Positions 8,969 through 15,746 of a stretch of DNA of 31,788 nt are shown one piece after another; the stretch's first letter is position 1, and each line of letters begins with the position of its first letter. The position numbers and the translations under genes were made by a program. Location: positions 1 to 31,788 of the forward strand of contig SFEB01000010.1 in NCBI GenBank assembly GCA_004558105.1, written 5' to 3'. Source of the DNA: Clostridiales bacterium. Lineage in GTDB: Bacteria > Bacillota > Clostridia > Christensenellales > CAG-314. The notes beneath the pieces were generated by a model, which worked only from the letters and a program-made list of their open reading frames with translations, searched no databases and was not told the origin of the DNA.

Positions 8969-9157
8969 TTATTTCTTCTCTTCTTTTTGGGCTACAACTT
9001 CTTTACCGTCATAGTAACCGCAGTATCTGCAAACCGTGTGAGAACGAATCTTCTTGTGGCATTGCGGACACTCAATCAGGTTGGGTGCGCTGATTTTCCA
9101 GTTAGCGGCTCTGGTATGCTTTCTTTGTTTTGAAGTTTTTCTTTTTGGTACTGCCAT
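8969..9157 (-). CDS. rpmF: 50S ribosomal protein L32
   Basis: A 62-residue L32 of the zinc-binding type. The start MAVPKRKTSKQRKHTRAANW is diagnostic. Four cysteines form the zinc ribbon in CPQCHKK and CRYCG (about residues 30-46). A lysine/glutamate-rich tail ends it. GGAGG lies 9 bases before the ATG. It is transcribed from its own promoter (9192-9219) and closed by its own terminator, so it is a single-gene unit. The DUF177 gene yceD, which usually precedes rpmF, is absent: only 71 bases separate rpmF from ackA. Confidence 0.98.
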   Translation of the reverse strand: MAVPKRKTSKQRKHTRAANWKISAPNLIECPQCHKKIRSHTVCRYCGYYDGKEVVAQKEEKK

Positions 9158-9191
9158 CTCTTTAGCCTCCGATACAATTTGTAACTATGCT

Positions 9192-9219
9192 ATTATAACA
9201 CAATTAAATCTTTTGTCAA
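9192..9219 (-). promoter_or_regulatory. Sigma-A promoter of rpmF
   Basis: Minus-strand TTGACA (9214-9219), a 16-base spacer and TATAAT (9192-9197), both perfect hexamers, about 30 bases upstream of the rpmF start. They lie between the ackA stop and rpmF. Confidence 0.82.
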
Positions 9220-9228
9220 CCGTTTAAA

Positions 9229-10428
9229 CTAAATTTTTGCAATCCTCTTGGTTTCGCGTGCGATAACGAGTTCTTCGTTGGTCGGAATAACCAAAACTCT
9301 TACCTTGCTGTCTGCGGCAGAGATATCGTAGGCCTGACCGCGCGGGCAATGAGTATTCTTTTCCGCATCTAATTTTACGCCGAGGTATTCCATGTCTTTT
9401 AACGCCATATTACGAACGTAAGGCGTGTTCTCGCCTACGCCGGCAGTAAAGACGATACAATCGCAACCGTTCATGACAGCCGCATATTGACCGATATAAC
9501 CTTTGATACGATACGCAAAGATATCGACCGCGAGCTTGTTTCTGGGATTATCAAAAGCGTTGCCTTCCGTAAGGTCTCTGAAATCGCTGCTTACACCGGA
9601 CAGACCCAGCATACCGCTCTTTTTGTTGAGATAATTAAGCGTTTCGCCAATGGTCATATTCTTTTTGTTCATAAGATACTCAACGACGGCGGCGTCGATA
9701 TTGCCGCAACGAGTACCCATGGGCAAACCTTCCAACGGCGTAAATCCCATAGAAGTGTCTACGCACTTACCGTTTTTAACGGCGGCGATACTACTGCCGT
9801 TTCCGAGGTGGCAGGTGATGATTTTAAGGTCCTTTATATCTTTACCCAACGCTTTTGCCGCTTCGCTGCTGACAAACATGTGGCTCGTACCATGGAAACC
9901 GTATTTGCGGATACGAAGATTTTTATAATCGTCGTAAGGAATACCGTACAAGAACGCCTCCTGCGGCATCGTAGCATGGAAAGCAGTATCGAATACAGCC
10001 ACCATCGGCGTGCCGGGCATAACCTTTTGGCAAGCTTCGATACCCATAATGTTTGCGGGATTATGCAACGGTGCGAGTTCGATATTCTGCTTGCAACAGT
10101 CGAGTACGTCTTTGGTAACCAGCACAGAAGTATTGTAGTCTTCCGCGCCGTGAACAACACGGTGACCGACGGCGGAAATCTCATTCATCGATTTTACCAC
10201 ACCGCAGTCATCAGCGGTCAAAGCGTCCAAAACCATCTGAATGGCTTTTTCATGGTTGGGCATTTGTTCTTTAAATACAAATTCTTTACCGTGCGCCTTG
10301 TGCGTCAGAACGCTGCCTTCGATACCGATACGCTCGCAAAGACCTTTTGCGATGACGGATTCGTTTTCCATATCGATAAGTTGATACTTCAAGCTGCTGC
10401 TACCGGCATTGATAACTAAAATTTTCAT
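9229..10428 (-). CDS. ackA: Acetate kinase
   Basis: Catalyses acetyl-phosphate + ADP to acetate + ATP, the energy-yielding last step of acetate fermentation. The sequence starts MKILVINAGSSSLKYQL, the ASKHA phosphate-1 motif with catalytic-site Asn7. It also contains VVHGAEDY, FDTAFHATMPQ, FHGTSHMFVS, HLGNGSSIAA and FTAGVGEN. The ATG at 10428 gives 399 residues, the usual length; an in-frame upstream extension to 10494 lacks family similarity, and GGAGAA lies just before the chosen ATG. It follows pta by 38 bases in one operon. In this organism it could use acetyl-CoA made from the pyruvate released by the glutamate pathway at 19314-29075. Confidence 0.98.
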   Translation of the reverse strand: MKILVINAGSSSLKYQLIDMENESVIAKGLCERIGIEGSVLTHKAHGKEFVFKEQMPNHEKAIQMVLDALTADDCGVVKSMNEISAVGHRVVHGAEDYNTSVLVTKDVLDCCKQNIELAPLHNPANIMGIEACQKVMPGTPMVAVFDTAFHATMPQEAFLYGIPYDDYKNLRIRKYGFHGTSHMFVSSEAAKALGKDIKDLKIITCHLGNGSSIAAVKNGKCVDTSMGFTPLEGLPMGTRCGNIDAAVVEYLMNKKNMTIGETLNYLNKKSGMLGLSGVSSDFRDLTEGNAFDNPRNKLAVDIFAYRIKGYIGQYAAVMNGCDCIVFTAGVGENTPYVRNMALKDMEYLGVKLDAEKNTHCPRGQAYDISAADSKVRVLVIPTNEELVIARETKRIAKI

Positions 10429-10466
10429 AATGTTCTTCTCCGTTATATTCAAATTTTTATTTTTTA

Positions 10467-11459
10467 CTATTTTTGTGCGCCTGCCTGAATGCAAGTCAAG
10501 GCTACCGTGCCGATAATATCGCCTACGTTACAACCGCGGGACAAATCGTTGACGGGTTTTGCAAAACCTTGACAAATAGGTCCGTAAGCGTCGAAACCGC
10601 CCAAACGTTGAACGAGTTTGTAGCCGATATTGCCTGCGTTAAGTTCGGGGAAAATAAGAACGTTTGCTTGTCCCGCAACCTTACTGCCTTTCGCTTTAAG
10701 AGCCGCGACTTCGGGAGACAAAGCGGCGTCGAGTTGCAATTCACCGTCGATAGCGAGGTCGGGTGCCTTTTCTTTGACGAGTTCGGCAGCGGTCTGAACC
10801 TTGGTAACGAAATCGTGTTTCGCACTACCCTTTGTCGAGAAACTGAGCAAAGCTACTTTCGGTTCTACACCAAGGAAAGCCTTTGCCGATGCGTGTGACG
10901 CCAAAGCGATGTCGCAAAGTTGTTCCGCCGTAGGATCGGGCGTAACCGCACAGTCTGCAAACAAATACAAGCTGTTTTCCGTTCTTTCGGGATGGTTCAT
11001 AATGAAAAATCCGCTGACCGTGCTGATACCGAGAGCCGTCTTTATAATCTGAAGAGCAGGACGAAGCATATCGCCCGTGCTGTGTACTGCGCCGCCTACC
11101 ATACCGTCGGCAACGCCCTTCTTAACCATCATAACGCCGTACCACATAACGTCTTTCATCGAAGCGAGAGCTTGTTCGGGAGTCATGCCTTTTGCCTTAC
11201 GAAGTTCGTAAAGATAGTCCGCATACTCCTGCAAGTGTTCGCTTGTCAAAGGATTAACAAAATCGATACCGCTGAGATCTACGTCGGGGCAAACTCTCTG
11301 AGCTTCTTCTTTAGTGCCGAGTAAAATTATTTTAGCAAGTTTTTCCTGCGTGCATATAGCCGCCGCACGGATAACGCGCGGTTCGTTGCCTTCGGGCATA
11401 ACGATAGTCTTGTTCAACTTTTTAGCCTGAGCTTTGTACTGTTCGATAAGATTTTTCAT
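10467..11459 (-). CDS. pta: Phosphate acetyltransferase
   Basis: Catalyses acetyl-CoA + phosphate to acetyl-phosphate + CoA, feeding AckA. At 330 residues it is the short, single-domain Pta of Firmicutes, without the N-terminal DRTGG and AAA-like regions of enterobacterial Pta. Recognisable stretches are KTIVMPEGNEPRVIRAA (18-34), VADGMVGGAVHSTGDMLRPA, ADCAVTPDPTAEQL and, near the end, VLIFPELNAGNIGYKLVQRL. A GGTGA ribosome site precedes the ATG. It is first in the pta-ackA operon and divergent from tmcAL. Confidence 0.97.
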   Translation of the reverse strand: MKNLIEQYKAQAKKLNKTIVMPEGNEPRVIRAAAICTQEKLAKIILLGTKEEAQRVCPDVDLSGIDFVNPLTSEHLQEYADYLYELRKAKGMTPEQALASMKDVMWYGVMMVKKGVADGMVGGAVHSTGDMLRPALQIIKTALGISTVSGFFIMNHPERTENSLYLFADCAVTPDPTAEQLCDIALASHASAKAFLGVEPKVALLSFSTKGSAKHDFVTKVQTAAELVKEKAPDLAIDGELQLDAALSPEVAALKAKGSKVAGQANVLIFPELNAGNIGYKLVQRLGGFDAYGPICQGFAKPVNDLSRGCNVGDIIGTVALTCIQAGAQK

Positions 11460-11474
11460 AATTTCACCTAACCA

Positions 11475-11503
11475 TTGTAAAAAATATTTTTTTGTGATAT
11501 AAT
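11475..11503 (+). promoter_or_regulatory. Putative extended -10 promoter of tmcAL
   Basis: Plus-strand TTGTAA (11475-11480), a 17-base spacer and a perfect TATAAT (11498-11503) preceded by TG one base upstream, an extended -10. The predicted start is near 11510, about 80 bases before tmcAL. A small inverted repeat GTCCT/AGGAC (11504-11519) sits at that start. Confidence 0.65.
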
Positions 11504-11540
11504 GTCCTCGTCGTAGGACGCCGAAACATTCAACTCTATC

Positions 11541-11569
11541 ATTCTACTACAAAATTTAAAAATAGTAAA
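11541..11569 (-). promoter_or_regulatory. Putative promoter of pta-ackA
   Basis: Minus-strand TTTACT (11564-11569), a 17-base spacer and TAGAAT (11541-11546). The predicted start is near 11534, 75 bases upstream of pta. Each hexamer differs from consensus, so this is moderate evidence. It lies inside the predicted leader of the opposing tmcAL gene. Confidence 0.45.
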
Positions 11570-11589
11570 CAGTAAGCAGGTAAAAAGTT

Positions 11590-12744
11590 TTGAAAATTTT
11601 AGGAATTATTTGCGAATACAACCCTCTTCACCTGGGCCATCTCCGCCATATTACTTTTTCTAAAAAAATTTACGGCGACGACGGAATGGTGGTATGCGTA
11701 ATGTCGGGCAACTTTACCCAACGCGGACTGCCGGCAGTAACCGACAAATATACCCGAGCAAAACACGCGGTGCTTTCGGGCGCCGACGCAGTGATAGAAC
11801 TTCCCGTCCTCTTTTCCACGGGTAGCGCAACCGATTTTGCCTGCGGAGGCGTAAAAATATTAGATTCGTTAGACGCCGACGGAATTTGTTGCGGCAGCGA
11901 ATGCGGAGACGGTAAAACCATATTTGATTTAAGCAAAAAACTCGTCAACCCCACCTTGGAATTCAACGCAAGAATAAAAGAAATTCTGGCTGAGGGCGAA
12001 AACTACCCCACCGCCGTGTCCCGCGCCGAAAGAGAACTATTCGGCAGCGACCTCCTTTCTAAACCCAACAATTTACTTGCGGTAGAATATCAAAAAGCAA
12101 TTTTCGCCAATAAATCCGATATGTCTTTATTCACCCTAAAACGAGACAGCGACTACAACGACGAAAGCGCCGACAACGTCTCGTCCTCCTCCGTTCGCAA
12201 AGCGTTTTACTGCAACGAATTTATAAAAATCAAAGACAACGTGCCGACTTACGTTTTTAACGACCTGTCGGCAACCGACAGAGCAACTTTAAAAAGATAT
12301 CGGGAGTTTTTGCCGATATTTTTATCAACCAAGACAAAAGCAGACCTTTCACAGATAGCCGACGTTACGGAAGGACTTGAAAACCTGCTTTCCGACAACG
12401 TCACGCTAAACTTCGATAAATACGTAGAAAAGATAAAGACAAGAAGATACACGAGAGCAAAACTGGACCGCATACTTTTGTACTGCGTATTGGGCATAGA
12501 CAAAAAAATGCAAACAATCAGACAAACTGCAAAATCCATACCTATAAATTTGCTTGCGATCAGAGACGACGAAAAAGTCCTTAAAAACCTTTTGCCGCGC
12601 ATAGAAAACGCCAATAAAAAAAATGAAGGTAACCAAGAATTTATCACTATTAACGATTTAACAAAAAAATCCGATCGATTTTATAATACTATTTTCAACA
12701 TAGTATATGATAAAACTCAAATTAATAGAGTAAAAAAGTACTAA
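11590..12744 (+). CDS. tmcAL: tRNA(Met) cytidine acetate ligase TmcAL
   Basis: Formerly YlbM. TmcAL uses acetate and ATP to acetylate the wobble cytidine of elongator tRNA-Met (ac4C34), keeping AUG decoding accurate. The N-terminal nucleotidyltransferase motif is GIICEYNPLHLGHLRH (residues 5-20), with the HxGH-type signature. VMSGNFTQRGLPA and the family stretch KPNNLLAVEYQKAI follow. At 384 residues the length is normal. The start is TTG at 11590 with a weak AGCAGG site; the next codons fit the family start exactly, so I keep the TTG. Its acetate substrate is the product of the neighbouring pta-ackA pathway. Confidence 0.93.
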   Translation: MKILGIICEYNPLHLGHLRHITFSKKIYGDDGMVVCVMSGNFTQRGLPAVTDKYTRAKHAVLSGADAVIELPVLFSTGSATDFACGGVKILDSLDADGICCGSECGDGKTIFDLSKKLVNPTLEFNARIKEILAEGENYPTAVSRAERELFGSDLLSKPNNLLAVEYQKAIFANKSDMSLFTLKRDSDYNDESADNVSSSSVRKAFYCNEFIKIKDNVPTYVFNDLSATDRATLKRYREFLPIFLSTKTKADLSQIADVTEGLENLLSDNVTLNFDKYVEKIKTRRYTRAKLDRILLYCVLGIDKKMQTIRQTAKSIPINLLAIRDDEKVLKNLLPRIENANKKNEGNQEFITINDLTKKSDRFYNTIFNIVYDKTQINRVKKY

Positions 12745-12766
12745 ACTTCAAAAAATACTAAAACAG

Positions 12767-12808
12767 AACGCTTTTTCATAGTATAGCGTATGAAAAAGCG
12801 TTTTTTTA
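12767..12808 (+). terminator. Strong terminator hairpin overlapping the ylbJ start
   Basis: A perfect 14-bp inverted repeat: left arm 12767-12780, 8-base loop, right arm 12789-12802, ending in a run of seven T (12801-12807). It looks like a textbook rho-independent terminator for tmcAL, but the ATG of ylbJ (12790) and its first four codons form the right arm. It can therefore act as an attenuator or block initiation on read-through RNA. Confidence 0.8.
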
Positions 12809-13719
12809 ATATCGTTACAACGACGGGCTTATTTGCCTTTATTTTTATATTTTTATTCAACACAAAGAGATATTCGGAAGTAGCGTTGGAAGGTTTACGG
12901 ATTTTTTATCTTAACGTTCTTCCCTGTCTTTTTCCTTTTTTCGTCATCAGCAAACTGCTCGTTGAATTTAACTGCCTTGACAACTTTTATAAAGTTTTCT
13001 ACCCTGTTACCCAACGTTTCGTAGCGGAAAAAGAAGGTGCTTACGTATTCCTAATCAGTCTTGTCAGCGGATTTCCCGTAGGCGTTTCTACCGCAACGGA
13101 AATGTGCCGGAGAGGAATTTTATCCAAAGAATCCTGCGAAAACGTATGTACTTTCAGTAATTTTGCGGGACCTATTTTCGTCATCGGAACGGTGGGTAAT
13201 CTTTTCGACAGCACAAAAATCGCACTCATTTTGTACTTGTCAAGCGTACTGGGAGGGCTTTTAAACGGCTTGATTTTTTGTAAAAAAAACGTTGTTTTTC
13301 ATCCTGAAAAGCTCTTTTATTTATCGGAAGAAAAATCAAAATCCGTGTTTTACGACTGCATCTATTCTTCCGTACAGAATATTCTTTTCGTGGGAGCAAC
13401 CATCGTGATGTTCTATTTGACGGGAAAAATGATTTTTTCTTTTTTCCCGACCTTACCTTTGCAGATTGAAGCAATCATTCAGGGCTTTCTGGAAATGACG
13501 GGCGGAGTAAGGCTGGCGGCGCAATTGCCCTACCGATTTTTAGGGGTTTTTATCGCAAGTATGATTATCGGTTTCGGAGGATTGTGCGTATATCTTCAAT
13601 GTTGCGCTTTTTGGCAGAAATGCGGTATAAACTGCGGCAAAATGCTATTAAAAAAAGCAACCCAGGCGGTTGCTTCTTCTTTGATATGTCTGATTCTATT
13701 GTTGATTTTCGGCGTCTGA
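12790..13719 (+). CDS. ylbJ: Sporulation integral membrane protein YlbJ-like
   Basis: A 309-residue polytopic membrane protein with about eight hydrophobic segments, beginning at residues 10-25. The N-terminal helix, then EVALEGLRIFYLNVLPCLFPFFVIS, SLVSGFPVGVSTATEM and the CTFSNFAGPIFVIGTVG stretch, match the YlbJ/nucleoside-recognition-like family. In Bacillus ylbJ is in the sigma-E regulon and needed for heat-resistant spores. The ATG has no Shine-Dalgarno and lies inside a terminator hairpin. A sigma-E-like -10 (CATAGTAT, 12777-12784) just upstream would give a nearly leaderless message; this is speculative. Its 3' end overlaps the convergent DAHP synthase gene by 24 bases. Family assignment is fairly sure; the role here is inferred. 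Confidence 0.8.
   Translation: MKKRFFNIVTTTGLFAFIFIFLFNTKRYSEVALEGLRIFYLNVLPCLFPFFVISKLLVEFNCLDNFYKVFYPVTQRFVAEKEGAYVFLISLVSGFPVGVSTATEMCRRGILSKESCENVCTFSNFAGPIFVIGTVGNLFDSTKIALILYLSSVLGGLLNGLIFCKKNVVFHPEKLFYLSEEKSKSVFYDCIYSSVQNILFVGATIVMFYLTGKMIFSFFPTLPLQIEAIIQGFLEMTGGVRLAAQLPYRFLGVFIASMIIGFGGLCVYLQCCAFWQKCGINCGKMLLKKATQAVASSLICLILLLIFGV
13648..13676 (-). terminator. Rho-independent terminator of the GNAT-rsmD-coaD-DAHPS operon, inside ylbJ
   Basis: A perfect 8-bp stem AAGCAACC/GGTTGCTT (13655-13662 with 13668-13675, 5-base loop) followed on the minus strand by TTTTTTTAA. It lies about 20 bases after the stop of the minus-strand DAHP synthase gene and entirely within the last codons of plus-strand ylbJ, so the same DNA is coding on one strand and a terminator on the other. 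Confidence 0.8.
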
Positions 13720-14727
13720 CGCTTTTCCTTCGGCCGCAGGTAGCAAATCGTAAAGTTTTAAAATAAGTTCCTGCGTACTTTCCCAATCGAGACACTCGTC
13801 AATCTTGGATACTCCGTACTCGTTTTTCGCACATCCGCCATACAGATAACTTTCGAGCATCAAACCCCTGACGCCGTCTTTCTTAACGGCGTTAAGCGCG
13901 TTGTCTATCTGATTTTTAGCCTGTTTTTTACTGTTGGCATGACTACAGTCTATCATTACAAATTCGCATGGCACGCCCAAATCGTCACAGTGCTTTTTCA
14001 ACTCGTCTATGCTCTCCTGGTCGTCGTTGGAGAAAAACTCGCCTCTGGCGTTGGAATATCCCCTTAAAACGGCGTGCGAATACTCGTTACCGACGGTTGA
14101 AATCTGTCCGTTGCGGAAGATAAAGTCTTTACGCGTCTTTACCGCATGCAAACTGCCCGCCAGATTTGCAAGATTTCCCGACAGGTCGTTCTTAACACCC
14201 ACCGCACATTCCAGACCGCTGGCTATATTGCGGTATAACGGAGTATTGGACTGCCTTGCGCCCAAAAAATAGTAACTAACAAGGTCGCTGTTGTACTCAA
14301 GCTGTTCCATATACAAAAACTCGTCGGCAATGGGCAAACCTGTTCTGCTGATGCAGTTTGCAAGCATTTTGCGAGTTGCTATTATGCCCTTTTCTATTTC
14401 GATCTTTTCGTCGTCCGGCTGAAACATCATACCCAGATATCCGTCGCCCGCACTGCGAGCTTTTGCCGTATAAAGGCGCGGAACGAGAAAGATTTTATCG
14501 TTAACTTTCAGACTGAGTTCCTTCAACTTTAAGCAAAATTCCAGCACCGCGTCGGCGTTATCCGCACCGCATGGACCGCAAACTATCAAAAATCGCTTGT
14601 CTGCGCCGCTTATTATATCTTTTATTATCCTGTCGTTGGATTCCTTAACCCTTACCGAAGTTTTATCCAGCCTTATTTTTTTACGAAGTTTATCGGGTTT
14701 TATTATCTTTTCAAATCTTTGAAACAT
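13696..14727 (-). CDS. Class I 3-deoxy-7-phosphoheptulonate (DAHP) synthase, divergent
   Basis: Probable first enzyme of the shikimate pathway, condensing PEP and erythrose-4-phosphate. Numbering from the ATG at 14727 (343 residues), the AroF/G/H-type active site is recognisable: VCGPCG (49-54, usually GPCS), the Arg84 to KAR (89-91, usually KPR) segment, LGARQSN at about 155-161 (usually IGARTTE), VMIDCSHAN with His263, ESYLYGG with Glu292 and SKIDECLDW with Asp310. Metal and substrate residues are kept although surrounding identity looks low. An in-frame TTG lies two codons upstream; AGAGG precedes the ATG. It overlaps coaD by 17 bases. No other aromatic-pathway gene is in the window, so a different but related aldol reaction cannot be excluded. 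Confidence 0.82.
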   Translation of the reverse strand: MFQRFEKIIKPDKLRKKIRLDKTSVRVKESNDRIIKDIISGADKRFLIVCGPCGADNADAVLEFCLKLKELSLKVNDKIFLVPRLYTAKARSAGDGYLGMMFQPDDEKIEIEKGIIATRKMLANCISRTGLPIADEFLYMEQLEYNSDLVSYYFLGARQSNTPLYRNIASGLECAVGVKNDLSGNLANLAGSLHAVKTRKDFIFRNGQISTVGNEYSHAVLRGYSNARGEFFSNDDQESIDELKKHCDDLGVPCEFVMIDCSHANSKKQAKNQIDNALNAVKKDGVRGLMLESYLYGGCAKNEYGVSKIDECLDWESTQELILKLYDLLPAAEGKASDAENQQ

Positions 14728-15196
14728 TGACAACCTCTTTTATTTTTGACGCCATTCCGTCCGGTACCAATGCGGATATATCCTTACCGTACCTTAAGAA
14801 TTCTCTTACAAGCGTACTGCTGATATGCCTGTACTCCGGAGCGGACAACAAAAACAAAGTTTCCACTCCGAAAAGTTTTTTATTTACGGTAGCCATCTCG
14901 TATTCGTACTCAAAATCAATCGAATTTCTCATTGATTTAACTATACAATCAACGGCGTTTTCTTTACAAAAATCCGCCAAAGTACCGTTAAAACTCATCA
15001 CTTTTACGTTTTTGAAATCATGGCAAGCGTCAACCAGCAAATTCTTTTTATCTTCAAGGGAAATATAACAGGGTTTGTTTACGTTTTCGGTAACGGCGAC
15101 AATTACTTCGTCAAACAATTCCGAAATTCGCCTGATTATTTCGACGTGACCTGAATGTACGGGAGAAAAACTTCCCGCAAAAACCGCTCTTTTCAT
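14711..15196 (-). CDS. coaD: Phosphopantetheine adenylyltransferase
   Basis: Transfers AMP from ATP to 4'-phosphopantetheine, the penultimate step of CoA synthesis. At 161 residues it is the usual length. The nucleotidyltransferase HxGH motif is in GSFSPVHSGHVEII (8-21), and the second ATP motif is ISSTLVRE (125-132). The normally near-invariant RGLR before DFEYE is KSMR here (87-90), a departure that removes one substrate-binding arginine but keeps the second. It overlaps rsmD by four bases (ATGA), which is the classic rsmD-coaD pairing, and overlaps the DAHP synthase start by 17 bases. The function is well supported despite the variant motif. Confidence 0.93.
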   Translation of the reverse strand: MKRAVFAGSFSPVHSGHVEIIRRISELFDEVIVAVTENVNKPCYISLEDKKNLLVDACHDFKNVKVMSFNGTLADFCKENAVDCIVKSMRNSIDFEYEYEMATVNKKLFGVETLFLLSAPEYRHISSTLVREFLRYGKDISALVPDGMASKIKEVVNVSKI

Positions 15197-15744
15197 TGTT
15201 TATCCTCAACTACCTGATAAAAACTGAAACTGCATTTGCCCATACTTTTTACTCTGTATTTTGACAAATTTCCGACGCTGTCCGGCAACTCGTTTTCGGT
15301 ATCGTGTTCCAACACGACTATGGCGTCGTCGGACAGGATATCGCTTTTTTCCAGCCGTTTGAGAATTCCGTAATACAGCCCCTCATGGTAAGGCGGATCG
15401 GCAAAAACGATATCGAATTTTTGCTTCAGACTGCCGATTGCCGAATCATAAGACAGATTCAACACGGAACTTTGCGGCAAACATCCGCATTTTTCGCAAT
15501 TCGCTTTTATTACTTTTGCGGCGTCTTTATTGATCTCGACAAACACGCAAGATTCCGCCCCTCGACTCAACGCCTCTATACCCAAACTTCCGCTGCCGGA
15601 AAAAATATCCAGCACACGCGCTTCGGGGATCTCGGTCTGTAAAATATTAAATAAAGTCTCCTTCGTGCGATCCAAAGTAGGTCTCAACGTCGTTTTTGGG
15701 ACTTCGAGTTTACGCCCCTTGAATTTTCCTGCAATAACTCTCAT
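15193..15744 (-). CDS. rsmD: 16S rRNA (guanine966-N2)-methyltransferase RsmD
   Basis: Methylates G966 of 16S rRNA using S-adenosylmethionine. The 183-residue protein begins MRVIAGKFKGRKLEVP, typical of RsmD. It has the SAM-binding motif VLDIFSGSGSLGIEALSRGA (44-63) and the catalytic FADPPY (114-119). RPTLDRTKETLFNIL (21-35) is the conserved substrate-side motif. The start lies two bases after the stop of the acetyltransferase gene, and the stop overlaps the coaD start by four bases, so all are cotranslated. Confidence 0.97.
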   Translation of the reverse strand: MRVIAGKFKGRKLEVPKTTLRPTLDRTKETLFNILQTEIPEARVLDIFSGSGSLGIEALSRGAESCVFVEINKDAAKVIKANCEKCGCLPQSSVLNLSYDSAIGSLKQKFDIVFADPPYHEGLYYGILKRLEKSDILSDDAIVVLEHDTENELPDSVGNLSKYRVKSMGKCSFSFYQVVEDKQ

Positions 15745-15746
15745 AA

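Noticed and set aside
9487..10419. A 310-codon plus-strand open frame opposite ackA
   Set aside because: It is fully antisense to a clear acetate kinase gene, has no recognisable family motifs and no ribosome site; it arises from codon bias of the real gene.
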